A stretch of DNA of 64,000 nt, taken from JAFDBW01 sp963723355. Its GTDB lineage: Bacteria; Desulfobacterota; Desulfuromonadia; Desulfuromonadales; BM103. Under the pieces are notes generated by a model. The model was not told the origin of the DNA, did not search any database, and saw only the letters and a program-made list of their open reading frames with translations. The stretch covers positions 1 to 64,000 of the forward strand of contig CAVRQQ010000012.1 in assembly GCA_963723355.1 (NCBI GenBank). The letters run 5' to 3'. A program made the translations under genes and the position numbers. Of this stretch, positions 16,695 through 25,665 are shown piece by piece. The stretch's first letter is position 1; each line of letters opens with the position of its first letter.

Positions 16695-19293
16695 ATGGCT
16701 GAAGATATCCAAGAAGAATTGCAGAGCCTCTCCCCGGAGGAACAGGAAAAACTCAAGAAACTGATGGAGAAGGACTCCAAGTCCTATCGGTCACCGATCG
16801 GTTTCTTCAAATGGCTGGTCGCGGTGCTCGGCGCCGGGATGGTCCTTTTCTATTTCTACACGGCCGGACTCGCGGCCGTCGCGACCCAGTATCATCGAGG
16901 GGTCTATGTCTTTGTCACCTACGTGTTGGTCTTCCTGCTCTACCCTGCCGGCAAGACCTGGATGCGCATACCGCTTTCATTGATCATCGGCGCCATTTTC
17001 TCCAGTGCAATAGCCGGACTCGTCGTTTATGAATCGGTTGACCTATTCCACGCTGATATATCCAGCGGCAATATGGGCCTGATCGGCGCCATATTAATCG
17101 GTGCAGTTATCATCGGTGGTGTCGCGACCTTTATTGACAACATCCTCATGAAGAAGTGGCCGCAGAACCCGACCCTTTCGGATATCCTCTATGCCCTGGC
17201 TTCAGCAGCAGTTGTTTACTACTGGATTCACGAATTCGAAGTCCTGAACTACCGGGCCGGTGCAGAGACCCACCTGGATGCCATGATCAGCATCGTCGGC
17301 ATCATTCTCTCCCTGGAAGTCTGTCGCCGGGTTCTCGGCTGGTCGATGACCTTTATCGGTATCGGAATGTTCCTCTACGGTTATCTCGGGCCTATTTTCC
17401 CGGAGATCATCGCCCATCGCGGTTTCGGCATCGAACGCCTGTGTACCGCTCTTTACCTGACAACCAACGGGGTGTTCGGGGTCATGGCCAATGTTTTGGC
17501 GACCTACGTCATCCTGTTTATCTTCTTTGGCGCCTTTCTGCATAAATCGGGGGCTGGCAAGTTCTTCATCGACTTCCCGCTGGCATTGGCCGGTCGCAGC
17601 ACCGGCGGTCCGGCAAAGGTTGCGGTTATTGCCTCCGCTTTCTTTGGTTCGGTTTCCGGCAGCGCAATTGCCAACACCGTATCGACCGGCGCTTTTACCA
17701 TCCCACTTATGAAGCGGGCCGGCTTCAGGCCGCACGTTGCCGGAGCCATCGAGCCCTCCGCATCAATCGGCGGCATGTTCCTGCCCCCGGTTATGGGTGC
17801 CGGCGGCTTCCTGATGGCCGAACTGACCGAAACATCATATGCCTACATCATGATGATCGCCATCTTTCCCCGCCCTGCTCTACTTCTTCTCGGTCTTCTG
17901 CATGATTCACTTCGAGGCCAAGAAACAGGGGATCAAGGGGATTGATGACGACGAATTCCCGCACTGGAAGGAAGTCCTGAAAAAACAGTGGTATTACTCC
18001 CTGCCGTTAATCATCATCACGATCCTCATGATCATCGGAAAATCCCCCGGGATGGCTGCTTTCTGGTCCGCACTGTCATGTATTGTGGTAAGCTGGGTGA
18101 GGCAGGACAGGAAGGTCTCGTTCCAGGACAGATTGATTTTTGCACCTTTTACGATCCTGTTTATTCTGATTGTTTTTCCCGGTATTATCCAGGATTTTCT
18201 CGGCTTTTTTGGGCTTCCAATTCATGAATTATTCGGCTTTAAAATCCAGTTTTTCATTACCTTATCGGCAACAGTCTGGTGTCTGTTAGTCAGTGCCTTC
18301 CGTACAGACATTACCATGGATTTGAAAGGGATATGGGAGGCGATCCTGACCGGAGCCAACAACACCCTGATCATCGGTGCCACACTCGGCGTCATCGGCA
18401 TTATCGTCGGCACGATTTCCCTGACCGGGATCGGCCTCAAGTTCTCCGACATCATCATCTCGCTGGCCAGCGGCAACCTGCTTGCGGCAATCTTCCTGGT
18501 CGCCCTTGCTTCGCTGGTCCTTGGTATGGGCGTCCCGGTCACGGCAGCCTACCTGATTACGCCGTGCTGGCCGTGCCGCCGCTGATGGAAATGGGTGTGC
18601 CCCTGCTCTGCGCTCACATGATCGTCTACTGGTTCAGCCAGGATTCGAACATAACCCCACCGGTTTGCGTTGCGGCCTACGCCGGAGCTGCGATTGCCGG
18701 GTCTGACCCGTGGAAGACCGGCTGGACCAGCTTCAAATTCGCCAAGCTGTTGTACGTTATGCCGATCCTGTTTGCCTTCACTCCGGCGATTCTGTTCCAG
18801 CCACATACGGCCAATGTCAAGGTGCCGAATCTTGGTGATGATTTACCCTTTGCATCGGTCATGTCGGTCGATGTCAAGGAAGGTCAGCAGCATCGAAGAA
18901 GGTGATGTGGTCGCCAAGATCATGATTGGTGATGAAATCCGTGACATCAAGGCAAAACGAGGCGGCAACGTCACCGAGGTGAAAACTTTTGCCGGCGGCA
19001 TGGTCAATTCAAAAGAAGTGATCATCGAGGCCAATGACCCGGCGACCGGTATGCAGACTGCGTCTTCTTTCTTCTCGGCATTCCTCGGCACGATCGCCTT
19101 CTCGGCGACGACCATGTTCTTCTGGTTCCGCCGTACCACGCTGTTTGAGTGGGTGATTCTGGCGGTCGGCACCGTGTTCCTCTACTGGCCGACATTGATA
19201 ACAGATGCGGTCGGCATAGCTTTGGTCGGATTTGTCATCTTCATGCAGATCGACCAAGAACAAGAAAGAACATGGTACTATGCTGGCGCCTAA
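16695..19293 (+). CDS. Fused TRAP transporter permease (4TM/12TM) with C-terminal extension (three frameshifts)
   Basis: Inner-membrane permease that joins the small DctQ-like and large DctM-like units, as is typical of TAXI systems. The frame starts MAEDIQEELQSLSPEEQEKL at 16695 and carries the DctM-like core (GSVSGSAIANTVSTGAFTIP, IEPSASIGGMFLPPVMGAGG). Reading continues across breaks near 17868 (MIAIFP to ALLYFFSVFCMIHFEA, at a CCCC run), 18555 (VTAAYL to YAVLAVPPLMEMG) and 18885 (SVDVKEGQ to SIEEGDVVAKI). Spliced, it is about 866 residues. Beyond the normal permease end lies a segment of about 55 residues resembling a biotinyl/lipoyl barrel without the modified Lys, then two or three more hydrophobic segments. 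The breaks look like sequence errors. Followed by a universal stress protein gene. Confidence 0.85.
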
Positions 19294-19317
19294 GCCAGGA
19301 GAAGAGGGAGTCGAGTG

Positions 19318-19761
19318 ATGAAACAGTTCAACAACATTCTTTTTGCCACCGACTTTTCTGACGCATCAGGCCCTGCAGCAGACTACGCAATTACCCTGGT
19401 GAAACTGACTGGTGCGCATCTGCATGTCCTCCACGTCATCAACGAACTCGATGAGCACCAGCGGGTCATGATCCCACGGGAAGCATTCCAGATCCTGGAG
19501 AAGGAGATCGAGTTGCAATCAATCAAGGAACTGAACCGTTTTTGCAAGGAACAGGCATCAGGGCTGAACACGACCACTCATGCAGTGGTTGGCGCAGCGT
19601 TTCAGAAGATTCTTGAGACCGGCGACAAGGTCAATGCCGACCTGATCGTCATGGGGACTCACGGCCGCACCGGTATGGAACATGTCATCGTCGGCAGTAC
19701 CGCCGAGCGGGTAGTCAGGCGTTCGAAGATTCCGGTTCTGACCGTACGCGGTCAAGACTGA
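19318..19761 (+). CDS. Universal stress protein (UspA family)
   Basis: Small cytosolic nucleotide-binding protein. 147 residues with the ATP-binding signature near the C-terminus: MGTHGRTGMEHVIVGSTAERV (G-2x-G-9x-G-S/T pattern) and the N-terminal FATDFSDASGPAADYA. The ATG at 19318 follows GGGAG; a GTG three bases earlier is a less likely start. It begins 24 bases after the TRAP permease, so it is the last gene of the transporter operon. In Halomonas elongata the USP TeaD is encoded with a TRAP transporter and modulates it, so a regulatory role here is a reasonable inference. Confidence 0.93.
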   Translation: MKQFNNILFATDFSDASGPAADYAITLVKLTGAHLHVLHVINELDEHQRVMIPREAFQILEKEIELQSIKELNRFCKEQASGLNTTTHAVVGAAFQKILETGDKVNADLIVMGTHGRTGMEHVIVGSTAERVVRRSKIPVLTVRGQD

Positions 19762-19769
19762 CATATGCA

Positions 19770-19798
19770 AAAAGGCGGAGCCAAAAGCTCCGCCTTTT
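19770..19798. terminator. Bidirectional terminator between usp and the lipoprotein gene
   Basis: A 12-bp perfect stem (19770-19781 with 19787-19798, loop CAAAA) with A-run on the left and T-run on the right, placed between two convergent genes. Confidence 0.9.
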
Positions 19799-19824
19799 AC
19801 TTTTCACCTTTTCATTTTTATAAA

Positions 19825-20205
19825 TCATTCCGGCAAGAGTCCCCGCCGACGCATCTCGTTACGAACATCATCACGTCTGAATCTTAATTCCCGGGTCGTG
19901 CTGTTTTCACCGCTGCCTGCCAGCCTCTGGTCTGTCCGGACTCCGTAGCCAGAGCTGCTGCCCCATGACCCGAAACTGAAACCTATGCCAACATCACCGC
20001 TGCTGGTACGGCTTGAGCTGACAAGCTCGTCACTCAAGCTCTGCTCGTAGTCGACAAGTTGCGTGTTGGTCATCCTCAGGTAATCCTGCTCAAGCAGAAA
20101 TGTGGCTTCGGAAGGCGCTCCCGACATGCAGCCGACCAGAACAATGCCGCAGAGAATCAGGAATAACGCCAGCAGGACATCAAGTTTTCGGTCAATTCGA
20201 CTCAT
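19825..20205 (-). CDS. Small predicted lipoprotein of unknown function
   Basis: A 126-residue product with an N-terminal basic segment (MSRIDRKLD), a hydrophobic core and a lipobox LVGC with Cys at residue 26, so it should be lipid-anchored after signal peptidase II cleavage. The next residue after the Cys is Met, which does not favour inner-membrane retention. The middle is Gly/Ser-rich (GDVGIGFSFGSWGSSSGYG) and the C-terminus is strongly basic (RELRFRRDDVRNEMRRRGLL). I recognise no family. It lies alone on the minus strand, convergent with the TRAP-usp operon and downstream of the E2-like gene. Confidence 0.7.
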   Translation of the reverse strand: MSRIDRKLDVLLALFLILCGIVLVGCMSGAPSEATFLLEQDYLRMTNTQLVDYEQSLSDELVSSSRTSSGDVGIGFSFGSWGSSSGYGVRTDQRLAGSGENSTTRELRFRRDDVRNEMRRRGLLPE

Positions 20206-20236
20206 CCGACAAAGCGACAGGTAGTACTTAAACTAA

Positions 20237-20255
20237 ACCGGGTTCCATACCCGGT
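20237..20255 (-). terminator. Terminator of the E2-like gene
   Basis: ACCGGGT and ACCCGGT form a 7-bp stem with loop of 5; on the minus strand TTTAGTTTAAG follows. It separates the E2-like gene from the lipoprotein gene. Confidence 0.6.
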
Positions 20256-20320
20256 CCCGGAGATGAACTTGTACATCACCAGATAACAGGCGCGACAATT
20301 CGGCCCTTGTTACAAAGCCA

Positions 20321-21046
20321 TCATGCATCGTCAAAACAGGTTCCGGCAATCAGGGTTACCGGAGCCTCGAGATAACTTTTCAACGAATCCAGGAATTCCG
20401 CGGCATCGGCACCATCAAGAATCCTGTGGTCTGCGGAGAGGGTCAGACGGACCATAGGTGCCACGACAAGCTCTTCGTGCTCATCGACGACCACTTCACC
20501 CTTGACCGTCCCCACGGCCAGGACCGCAGCCTGTGGCGGTGTGATAATTGCGGCAAAGGACTCCACCCCAAGCATGCCCATGTTGCTGACGGTAAAGGTT
20601 CCGCCCTCCTGGTCCTCATCGGACAGTTGCCCGAGATGAGCCTTTTCTGCAAGACCAGTAGTCGACTCGCCAATCTGCTTAAGCGAGAGCCGTTCAAGAT
20701 TTTTAATCACCGGGTAGTAGAGCCCGCCTTCGGTGGCCACTGCCATAGCCAGGTTGATATGCTCCTGCTCGACAGCCTCATTTTCGATCCAATGACTGTT
20801 CACCCATGGGTGTTCCTTGAGCGCCGCAGCGGTGGCCGCGAGGATAAAATCGTTGATCGTAATCCCCAGATCCTTACGGAAACGGATGATGTCCGTCATA
20901 TCGACCGCAATGGTCACAAAGAAATGCGGCTTGTTCTGCCAGCTTTCTACCATCTTACGCTCGATCAATCGACGTATGCGCACGGTTTTTTCGCCATTCG
21001 CGTCTGTGCCGCTCAACGGGCTGTTTTGATTACCTGGTTCGGACAT
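20321..21046 (-). CDS. Stand-alone 2-oxoacid dehydrogenase acyltransferase (E2) catalytic domain
   Basis: Matches only the catalytic domain of E2 acyltransferases. The 241-residue product begins MSEPGNQNSPLSGTDANGEK and enters the domain at VRIRRLIERKMVESWQNKPH; it has GGTFTVSNMGMLGVESF and the active-site motif SADHRILDGADAAEF with His and Asp intact. There is no lipoyl domain and no E1/E3-binding domain, and no E1 or E3 gene nearby. I start at 21046 because AAAGGA lies 9 bases upstream. It could form a trimer that acts on a lipoyl carrier made elsewhere, or be a chloramphenicol-acetyltransferase-like enzyme with another acceptor. Flanked by terminators, so it is monocistronic. Confidence 0.85.
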   Translation of the reverse strand: MSEPGNQNSPLSGTDANGEKTVRIRRLIERKMVESWQNKPHFFVTIAVDMTDIIRFRKDLGITINDFILAATAAALKEHPWVNSHWIENEAVEQEHINLAMAVATEGGLYYPVIKNLERLSLKQIGESTTGLAEKAHLGQLSDEDQEGGTFTVSNMGMLGVESFAAIITPPQAAVLAVGTVKGEVVVDEHEELVVAPMVRLTLSADHRILDGADAAEFLDSLKSYLEAPVTLIAGTCFDDA

Positions 21047-21280
21047 GTCAATCATCCTTTCAAGCCGGAAAAACATTCAGGGCTATCAACCTGACCTGAG
21101 AACAATCTGTCCACTATTGTAATAGAGGCGTCATTTAAATACGACCCTAAACAGACACTGAAGCCCCACTACACTTATACAAGGCGTTTCTGTGTCGATA
21201 AATTCGTGCAGGCCAAGTGGATTGAGACATAAGATGGAATAAGCAGACAGCAGGAAACTCGGGAGATGAAAACAAATAAA

Positions 21281-21308
21281 AAAGCCCGGGACCAGGGTCC
21301 CGGGCTTT
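21281..21308. terminator. Terminator of the small zinc-ribbon gene
   Basis: Stem AAAGCCCGGGA with TCCCGGGCTTT, flanked by A-rich sequence on the left and TTATATT on the right. It lies 20 bases past the zinc-ribbon stop on the minus strand. The bases from 21047 to 21280 hold no gene that I can see. Confidence 0.8.
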
Positions 21309-21328
21309 ATATTATGAACAGTGGAGAA

Positions 21329-21485
21329 TCATCCGAGGAAGACATTATGGTTGCGGGCGCGGTTGGCCAGAATCGTCGGATCCACGACCTCACCACAGGA
21401 GCAGCATTTCCATGCATCAAAAGCACGAACAAAATCATAATACTTTTCGGAGTACATGCGACCTTTACACTTGGGACACCTCATC
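21329..21485 (-). CDS. Small zinc-ribbon protein, about 51 residues (one frameshift)
   Basis: Starting at the ATG at 21485, with a strong GAGGAGG site, the minus strand reads MRCPKCKGRMYSEKYYDFVR then AF and a stop. The stop arises at a run of five A (plus strand 21419-21423); with four A the frame continues DAWKCCSCGEVVDPTILANR and ends at 21329. The two CxxC pairs (CPKC and CCSC) would bind one zinc. Together with the strong ribosome site and its own terminator this supports a real short gene. The function is unknown; small proteins of this look occur in Geobacter relatives. The extra A is most likely a sequence error. Confidence 0.7.
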
Positions 21486-21633
21486 TTACGACCTCCTCAC
21501 TCATAAAATATCTGACCTGGCTAAACTTCCGTGAGTGAGAGATATTACACAAGGCGTGCCAACTGCATTTCAATCTGTCATGGTGAGGATCCCAATTCTT
21601 TACTGATAAGAATAAATCATAAATTACAAGTAG

Positions 21634-22182
21634 TTATAACCCAGAGAAAAAGATCCTCCAGTTTGCTATTCTTCCCGGGCCTACCCCTTTGACCCTTTTC
21701 AACGCGTCCAGAGAGCCAAAATCGCCATTTTTTTGACGGTCAATATGGATTTTTTCAGCCAGCGTCTTTCCGATTCCCGGCAGTGCCGCCCAATCGGACC
21801 TGCTCATCCGGTCGGGATGCAACGCGATTCCCAACGCAATTCGCTTCCCGGCTGACATCCACCCTCGCTGGACAATCTCAATTTTCTGATCTTTTTTGGC
21901 GATTCCGTAGCGTGCACCGTTGATTGCAGGCTTAAAATAACTCTCTGCAGACGATGATAAATGACCGGAATCAAAGAGCGTCAATTCTATGACGTCGAGA
22001 ACGGACAAACCGTCATTTAATTGATACACTCCCGACGACAAACCGGGTCCGGACAACTCAAAGTGCACATAATTCGGTTCAGAAGGCAAAAAAAATGGCA
22101 GGTCCTCCGTTACGGGAGACCCCTGCATCAAAAGCATAGCGAGAAAAACAGATGCCGCCAGCACGACGGGGGCTGGCGGCAC
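21634..22182 (-). CDS. Secreted helix-hairpin-helix protein, ComEA-like
   Basis: A 182-residue product with a hydrophobic N-terminus (VVLAASVFLAMLLMQG) that would act as signal or anchor. The middle (INGARYGIAKKDQKIEIVQ) resembles the ligand-binding part that precedes the HhH motif in ComEA. The last 45 residues hold paired helix-hairpin-helix motifs (LPGIGKTLAEKI and VKGVGPGRIANW), which bind DNA backbone. A role in DNA uptake is suggested by ComEA but not shown; no other competence gene is adjacent. The start overlaps the end of cimA by 55 bases, which is unusual and may reflect an error in the cimA tail. Confidence 0.78.
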   Translation of the reverse strand: MPPAPVVLAASVFLAMLLMQGSPVTEDLPFFLPSEPNYVHFELSGPGLSSGVYQLNDGLSVLDVIELTLFDSGHLSSSAESYFKPAINGARYGIAKKDQKIEIVQRGWMSAGKRIALGIALHPDRMSRSDWAALPGIGKTLAEKIHIDRQKNGDFGSLDALKRVKGVGPGRIANWRIFFSGL

Positions 22183-23771
22183 TTGGGAAAAGACCTGACT
22201 ATTCTGGCATGGTCACGCATCAGTTTGTACTGCAGCGCGTCAATCAGGGCCTGGTAGGAGGCATCGATAATGTTATCACTGACACCAACCGTCCCCCAAC
22301 GCCCGGTCTTGTCACCGGACTCGATCAGGACACGCGTCACGGATGCGGTCCCCTTGCCTGCGGGAAGGACACGGACCTTGTAGTCGAACAGCTTCATCTC
22401 CTTGAGCTGCGGGTAAAACTGCTCCAGAGCCTTGCGCAATGCATGGTCAAGGGCATTGACTGGCCCATTGCCCTCAGCTGCGGTGTGCTCAATACGACCG
22501 CCAACCTTGACCTGGACCGTCGCTTCGGAGGTTGGCATATCATCTTCATGCCGCTTGGTATCAATGACCCGGAAGCCAATCACCGAGAAGTAGTTGCGCA
22601 GCTCTCCCAAAGCACGCCGCATGAGCAATTCAAAGGAGGCCTCGGCACCTTCAAACTGGAAGCCCTGGTTTTCGAGAGACTTGATATCTTCGAGGATTTC
22701 CAGTGTCACCGGATCCTTGCTATCGAGATTGATATTGAACTGTTCCGCTTTGGCGAGGATATTCGAGCGCCCCGAGAGATCCGAGACCAGCACGCGTGTT
22801 ACGTTGCCGACCTTTTCCGGGCGCATGTGCTCGTAAGTTTCCGGATGTCTTTGAATCGCTGAAACGTGCACGCCGCCTTTGTGAGCGAATGCAGAGTTGC
22901 CGACATAAGGCTGATGCTTGTTCGGAACCAGGTTGGCCAGCTCGTAGATATAGCGCGAGGCGATTCGCAGGCTCTGCAGCTGTTCATCGGAGACACAGTC
23001 TCGGCCCATCTTCAACCTGAGGGCCGGGATGATCGAACAGAGGTTGGCGTTACCACAGCGTTCGCCAAAACCGTTGATCGTCCCCTGGACATGAACTGCA
23101 CCATTTTCCACAGCTACCAGTGAGTTGGCCACGGCACATTCACTGTCGTTGTGGGCATGGATGCCGAGCGGTGTCTTGATCTTCTTTTTGATCTTCTTGA
23201 TAATGTCGGCAACTTCATACGGCAGAGTGCCGCCATTGGTATCACAAAGCACGATACAATCAACACCGGCCTGCTGGGCAGCCTCCAGTGTCTTGATGGC
23301 ATACTCCGGGTTGGCCTTGTAACCGTCGAAAAAATGCTCGGCATCATAGATAACTTCCGGTACGTTTTCCTTCAGGTACGCCAGCGAGTCATAGATCAGC
23401 TCAAGGTTCTCTTCCAGGCTGATGCGCAGCGCCTCGCGCACATGGAAATCCCAGGTCTTGCCGAAGATCGTGACTGCATCCGGCTCGGCCTGGATCAGGG
23501 TCTGGATATTATTGTCCTTGGCGGGCGTGGTCTTGGCCCTGCGGGTCGAACCGAAAGCAGCGATCTTGGTGTGTTTCAGGGCGATCTTTTTTACATCTTT
23601 GAAAAAGGCGATGTCCTTGGGATTGGAACCGGGCCAACCGCCTTCGATATAGTCGATACCAAGCTCATCAAGCTTCTCGGCTATCTTGATCTTGTCTGCG
23701 ACAAGAAAAGAAACATCTTCAGCCTGCGTACCATCACGCAATGTCGTATCATACAGAAAAACTCTGCTCAT
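22128..23771 (-). CDS. cimA: (R)-citramalate synthase
   Basis: Condenses acetyl-CoA and pyruvate to citramalate, opening the threonine-independent isoleucine route known in Geobacter. The HMGL-like barrel starts VFLYDTTLRDGTQAEDVSF, has the metal-binding HAHNDSECAVANS and GFGERCGNANL, and is followed by a LeuA-type regulatory domain (about residues 390-520), where isoleucine feedback would act. 547 residues; the last 25 or so (after YKLMRDHARIV) look unlike the family and overlap the next gene. It could also be read as 2-isopropylmalate synthase family, but AQAEDVSF-type N-terminus and length favour CimA. It follows lysC in the same direction. Confidence 0.9.
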   Translation of the reverse strand: MSRVFLYDTTLRDGTQAEDVSFLVADKIKIAEKLDELGIDYIEGGWPGSNPKDIAFFKDVKKIALKHTKIAAFGSTRRAKTTPAKDNNIQTLIQAEPDAVTIFGKTWDFHVREALRISLEENLELIYDSLAYLKENVPEVIYDAEHFFDGYKANPEYAIKTLEAAQQAGVDCIVLCDTNGGTLPYEVADIIKKIKKKIKTPLGIHAHNDSECAVANSLVAVENGAVHVQGTINGFGERCGNANLCSIIPALRLKMGRDCVSDEQLQSLRIASRYIYELANLVPNKHQPYVGNSAFAHKGGVHVSAIQRHPETYEHMRPEKVGNVTRVLVSDLSGRSNILAKAEQFNINLDSKDPVTLEILEDIKSLENQGFQFEGAEASFELLMRRALGELRNYFSVIGFRVIDTKRHEDDMPTSEATVQVKVGGRIEHTAAEGNGPVNALDHALRKALEQFYPQLKEMKLFDYKVRVLPAGKGTASVTRVLIESGDKTGRWGTVGVSDNIIDASYQALIDALQYKLMRDHARIVRSFPKCRQPPSCWRHLFFSLCF

Positions 23772-23806
23772 GATCTTCTCCCGGACATCTGTTCTGCAGA
23801 GGGCTG

Positions 23807-25039
23807 CTATTCCTCGGCCACCTGACCCTTATCCAAACCGAAAGCTTCGTGTAGAACGCGTACGGCCAGCTCGGTATACTTGTCGTCAATCACACAGGAG
23901 ACCTTGATTTCACTCGTTGAAATCATCTGGATGTTGACCCCTTCGGCAGACAGGGTTTCAAACATCTTGCTGGCGATACCTGAATGCGAACGCATCCCGA
24001 CGCCGATAATCGACACCTTGGCAATCGATTCGTTGGTCTGCACACCGGCGGCGCCAATTCTTGTCGCGGTCTCCTCGACGATCTTCAGCGCCTTCTTGAA
24101 ATCCCCACGAGGCACGGTAAATGTCAAATCCGTGAAACCTTCATGGGAAACATTCTGAATAATCATGTCGACCATGATGTTCGCTGTCGAAAGTGGTGAA
24201 AACAGCTGGGCCGCCACTCCAGGCTTGTCCGGAACGCGCATCACGGCAATTTTCGCTTCGTCCTTGTTGTATGCGATACCTGAAACCAGGACCGTTTCCA
24301 TATCTGCATCCTCCTTCGTCACCAGGGTCCCTGGGTTGTCATTTAGGCTGGAACGTACATGAACGACCACGTTGTATTTTTTGGCAAACTCGACCGACCG
24401 CAGCTGCAGCACCTTGGAACCGAGCGACGCCATTTCGAGCATCTCGTCGTAAGAGACCTTTTCCATCTTGGAGGCCTCCGGGACAATCCGCGGGTCTGTG
24501 GTATAAACACCGTCGACATCGGTCAGGATTTCGCAAACATCGGCTTGCAAAGCTGCCGCGACAGCAACCGCCGAGGTATCCGAACCACCACGACCCAGAG
24601 TCGTGATGTTGTTGTCACGGTCAATGCCCTGGAAACCCGCGACAATCACGATCGTGCCGTTGTGCAGATCCTCACGGATATTGGTATCCTGGATCTCCTC
24701 GATACGCGCTTTTGAAGAGGAGTTGTCGGTGTAAATCGGTATCTGCCAGCCGAGGTAGCTCTTGGCCTTGTATCCCATGGACTGCAGTGCCATGGACAAG
24801 AGTGCAATAGAGACCTGTTCGCCGGCAGCAACCAGAACATCATACTCGCGTTCGCTCGGAAATTCACACATCTCTTCAGCAAGAGCGACCAGTTTGTTGG
24901 TCTCACCCGCCATCGCCGAAACGACGACAACCATGTCGTTACCTTCGTCGTAGGTACGGGCAACCCGCCTGGCGACATTCTGGATTTTTTCGATGGTCCC
25001 TACCGAGGTGCCACCATACTTTTGAACCACCAGTGCCAT
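23807..25039 (-). CDS. lysC: Aspartate kinase
   Basis: Phosphorylates aspartate, the first step to lysine, threonine and methionine. 410 residues. The N-terminal KYGGTSVG (8-15), the GRGGSDTSAVAVAAAL motif near 158-175 and DVDGVYTTDPRIV mark the kinase domain. Two ACT domains follow (about residues 265-405; DKPGVAAQLFSPL and GMRSHSGIASKMFE), where lysine or threonine inhibit. The two-ACT, 410-residue form is the alpha type that in some bacteria also makes the beta subunit from an internal start. Good GGAAGGATTG ribosome site. Lies upstream of cimA, so both branch-chain and aspartate pathways start here. Confidence 0.95.
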   Translation of the reverse strand: MALVVQKYGGTSVGTIEKIQNVARRVARTYDEGNDMVVVVSAMAGETNKLVALAEEMCEFPSEREYDVLVAAGEQVSIALLSMALQSMGYKAKSYLGWQIPIYTDNSSSKARIEEIQDTNIREDLHNGTIVIVAGFQGIDRDNNITTLGRGGSDTSAVAVAAALQADVCEILTDVDGVYTTDPRIVPEASKMEKVSYDEMLEMASLGSKVLQLRSVEFAKKYNVVVHVRSSLNDNPGTLVTKEDADMETVLVSGIAYNKDEAKIAVMRVPDKPGVAAQLFSPLSTANIMVDMIIQNVSHEGFTDLTFTVPRGDFKKALKIVEETATRIGAAGVQTNESIAKVSIIGVGMRSHSGIASKMFETLSAEGVNIQMISTSEIKVSCVIDDKYTELAVRVLHEAFGLDKGQVAEE

Positions 25040-25164
25040 CTGTGCTCAATCCTTCCTGACACGGCTCGATGCCGAACCTGTCATCAGTAAAATTCCCCCT
25101 CAATCGGAGTCAAGTGCTTTTAATAACAGTAATCCTGCCGGTCGTCAAAGGTTTTCACGGAATA

Positions 25165-25665
25165 TCAGGAGGAGATATCAACGGCTGTCCATTTTCGCAC
25201 GAGCTGACCAAGAAGTTCAGCTCCGCGATCATCCCTGGCCGCAAAATGAAGCCTGCGCCGGTCCCCCCCGAGAGATTCTATGGCAACCTCCAATGAGGAG
25301 ATCAAAGCCCCACTCATGCGATCGGCCCACTCGACCAGGGTCAGCCCCTCGCCCTCGGCATATTCGTCATAACCGAGATCGGCAAGGTCATCAACCTGCG
25401 CCAGACGATAAAGATCAAAATGGTAGAGCGGGAAACGCCCCTGGTGAATATTCAGCAAGGTGTAGCTCGGGCTGGTCACCGGTGAAGACGACGCAACTCC
25501 GAGACCGTCACCAACCCCCTGTGCAAAACAGGTTTTTCCGGCTCCCAGCTGGCCACTCAGGAGGACAACCAGTCCGGCTTCGGCAAGGCGGCCGAAGAGC
25601 CGTCCGAGTTCACGGGTTTCCGTGGCGCTGCCGGTTGTCGTTTCCCAGCATGCAAGGTCATTCAC
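25165..25665 (-). CDS. tsaE: tRNA threonylcarbamoyladenosine biosynthesis ATPase TsaE
   Basis: P-loop ATPase that works with TsaB and TsaD to make t6A37 in ANN-decoding tRNAs. 166 residues. Walker A is GQLGAGKTCFAQG (about 40-52), followed by TSPSYTLLNIH and YHFDLYRL, and the Walker B-like LVEWADRM. The start codon is GTG at 25665, which overlaps the end of the CBS gene by 8 bases, so the two are coupled. The C-terminus is arginine-rich and slightly longer than in E. coli. Next gene downstream is lysC after 125 bases with no recognisable signal. Confidence 0.93.
   Translation of the reverse strand: MNDLACWETTTGSATETRELGRLFGRLAEAGLVVLLSGQLGAGKTCFAQGVGDGLGVASSSPVTSPSYTLLNIHQGRFPLYHFDLYRLAQVDDLADLGYDEYAEGEGLTLVEWADRMSGALISSLEVAIESLGGDRRRLHFAARDDRGAELLGQLVRKWTAVDISS

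Noticed and set aside
21266..21538. Plus-strand 90-codon frame over the zinc-ribbon gene
   Set aside because: It runs through a terminator hairpin, and the minus strand carries the gene with GAGGAGG site and CxxC pairs.
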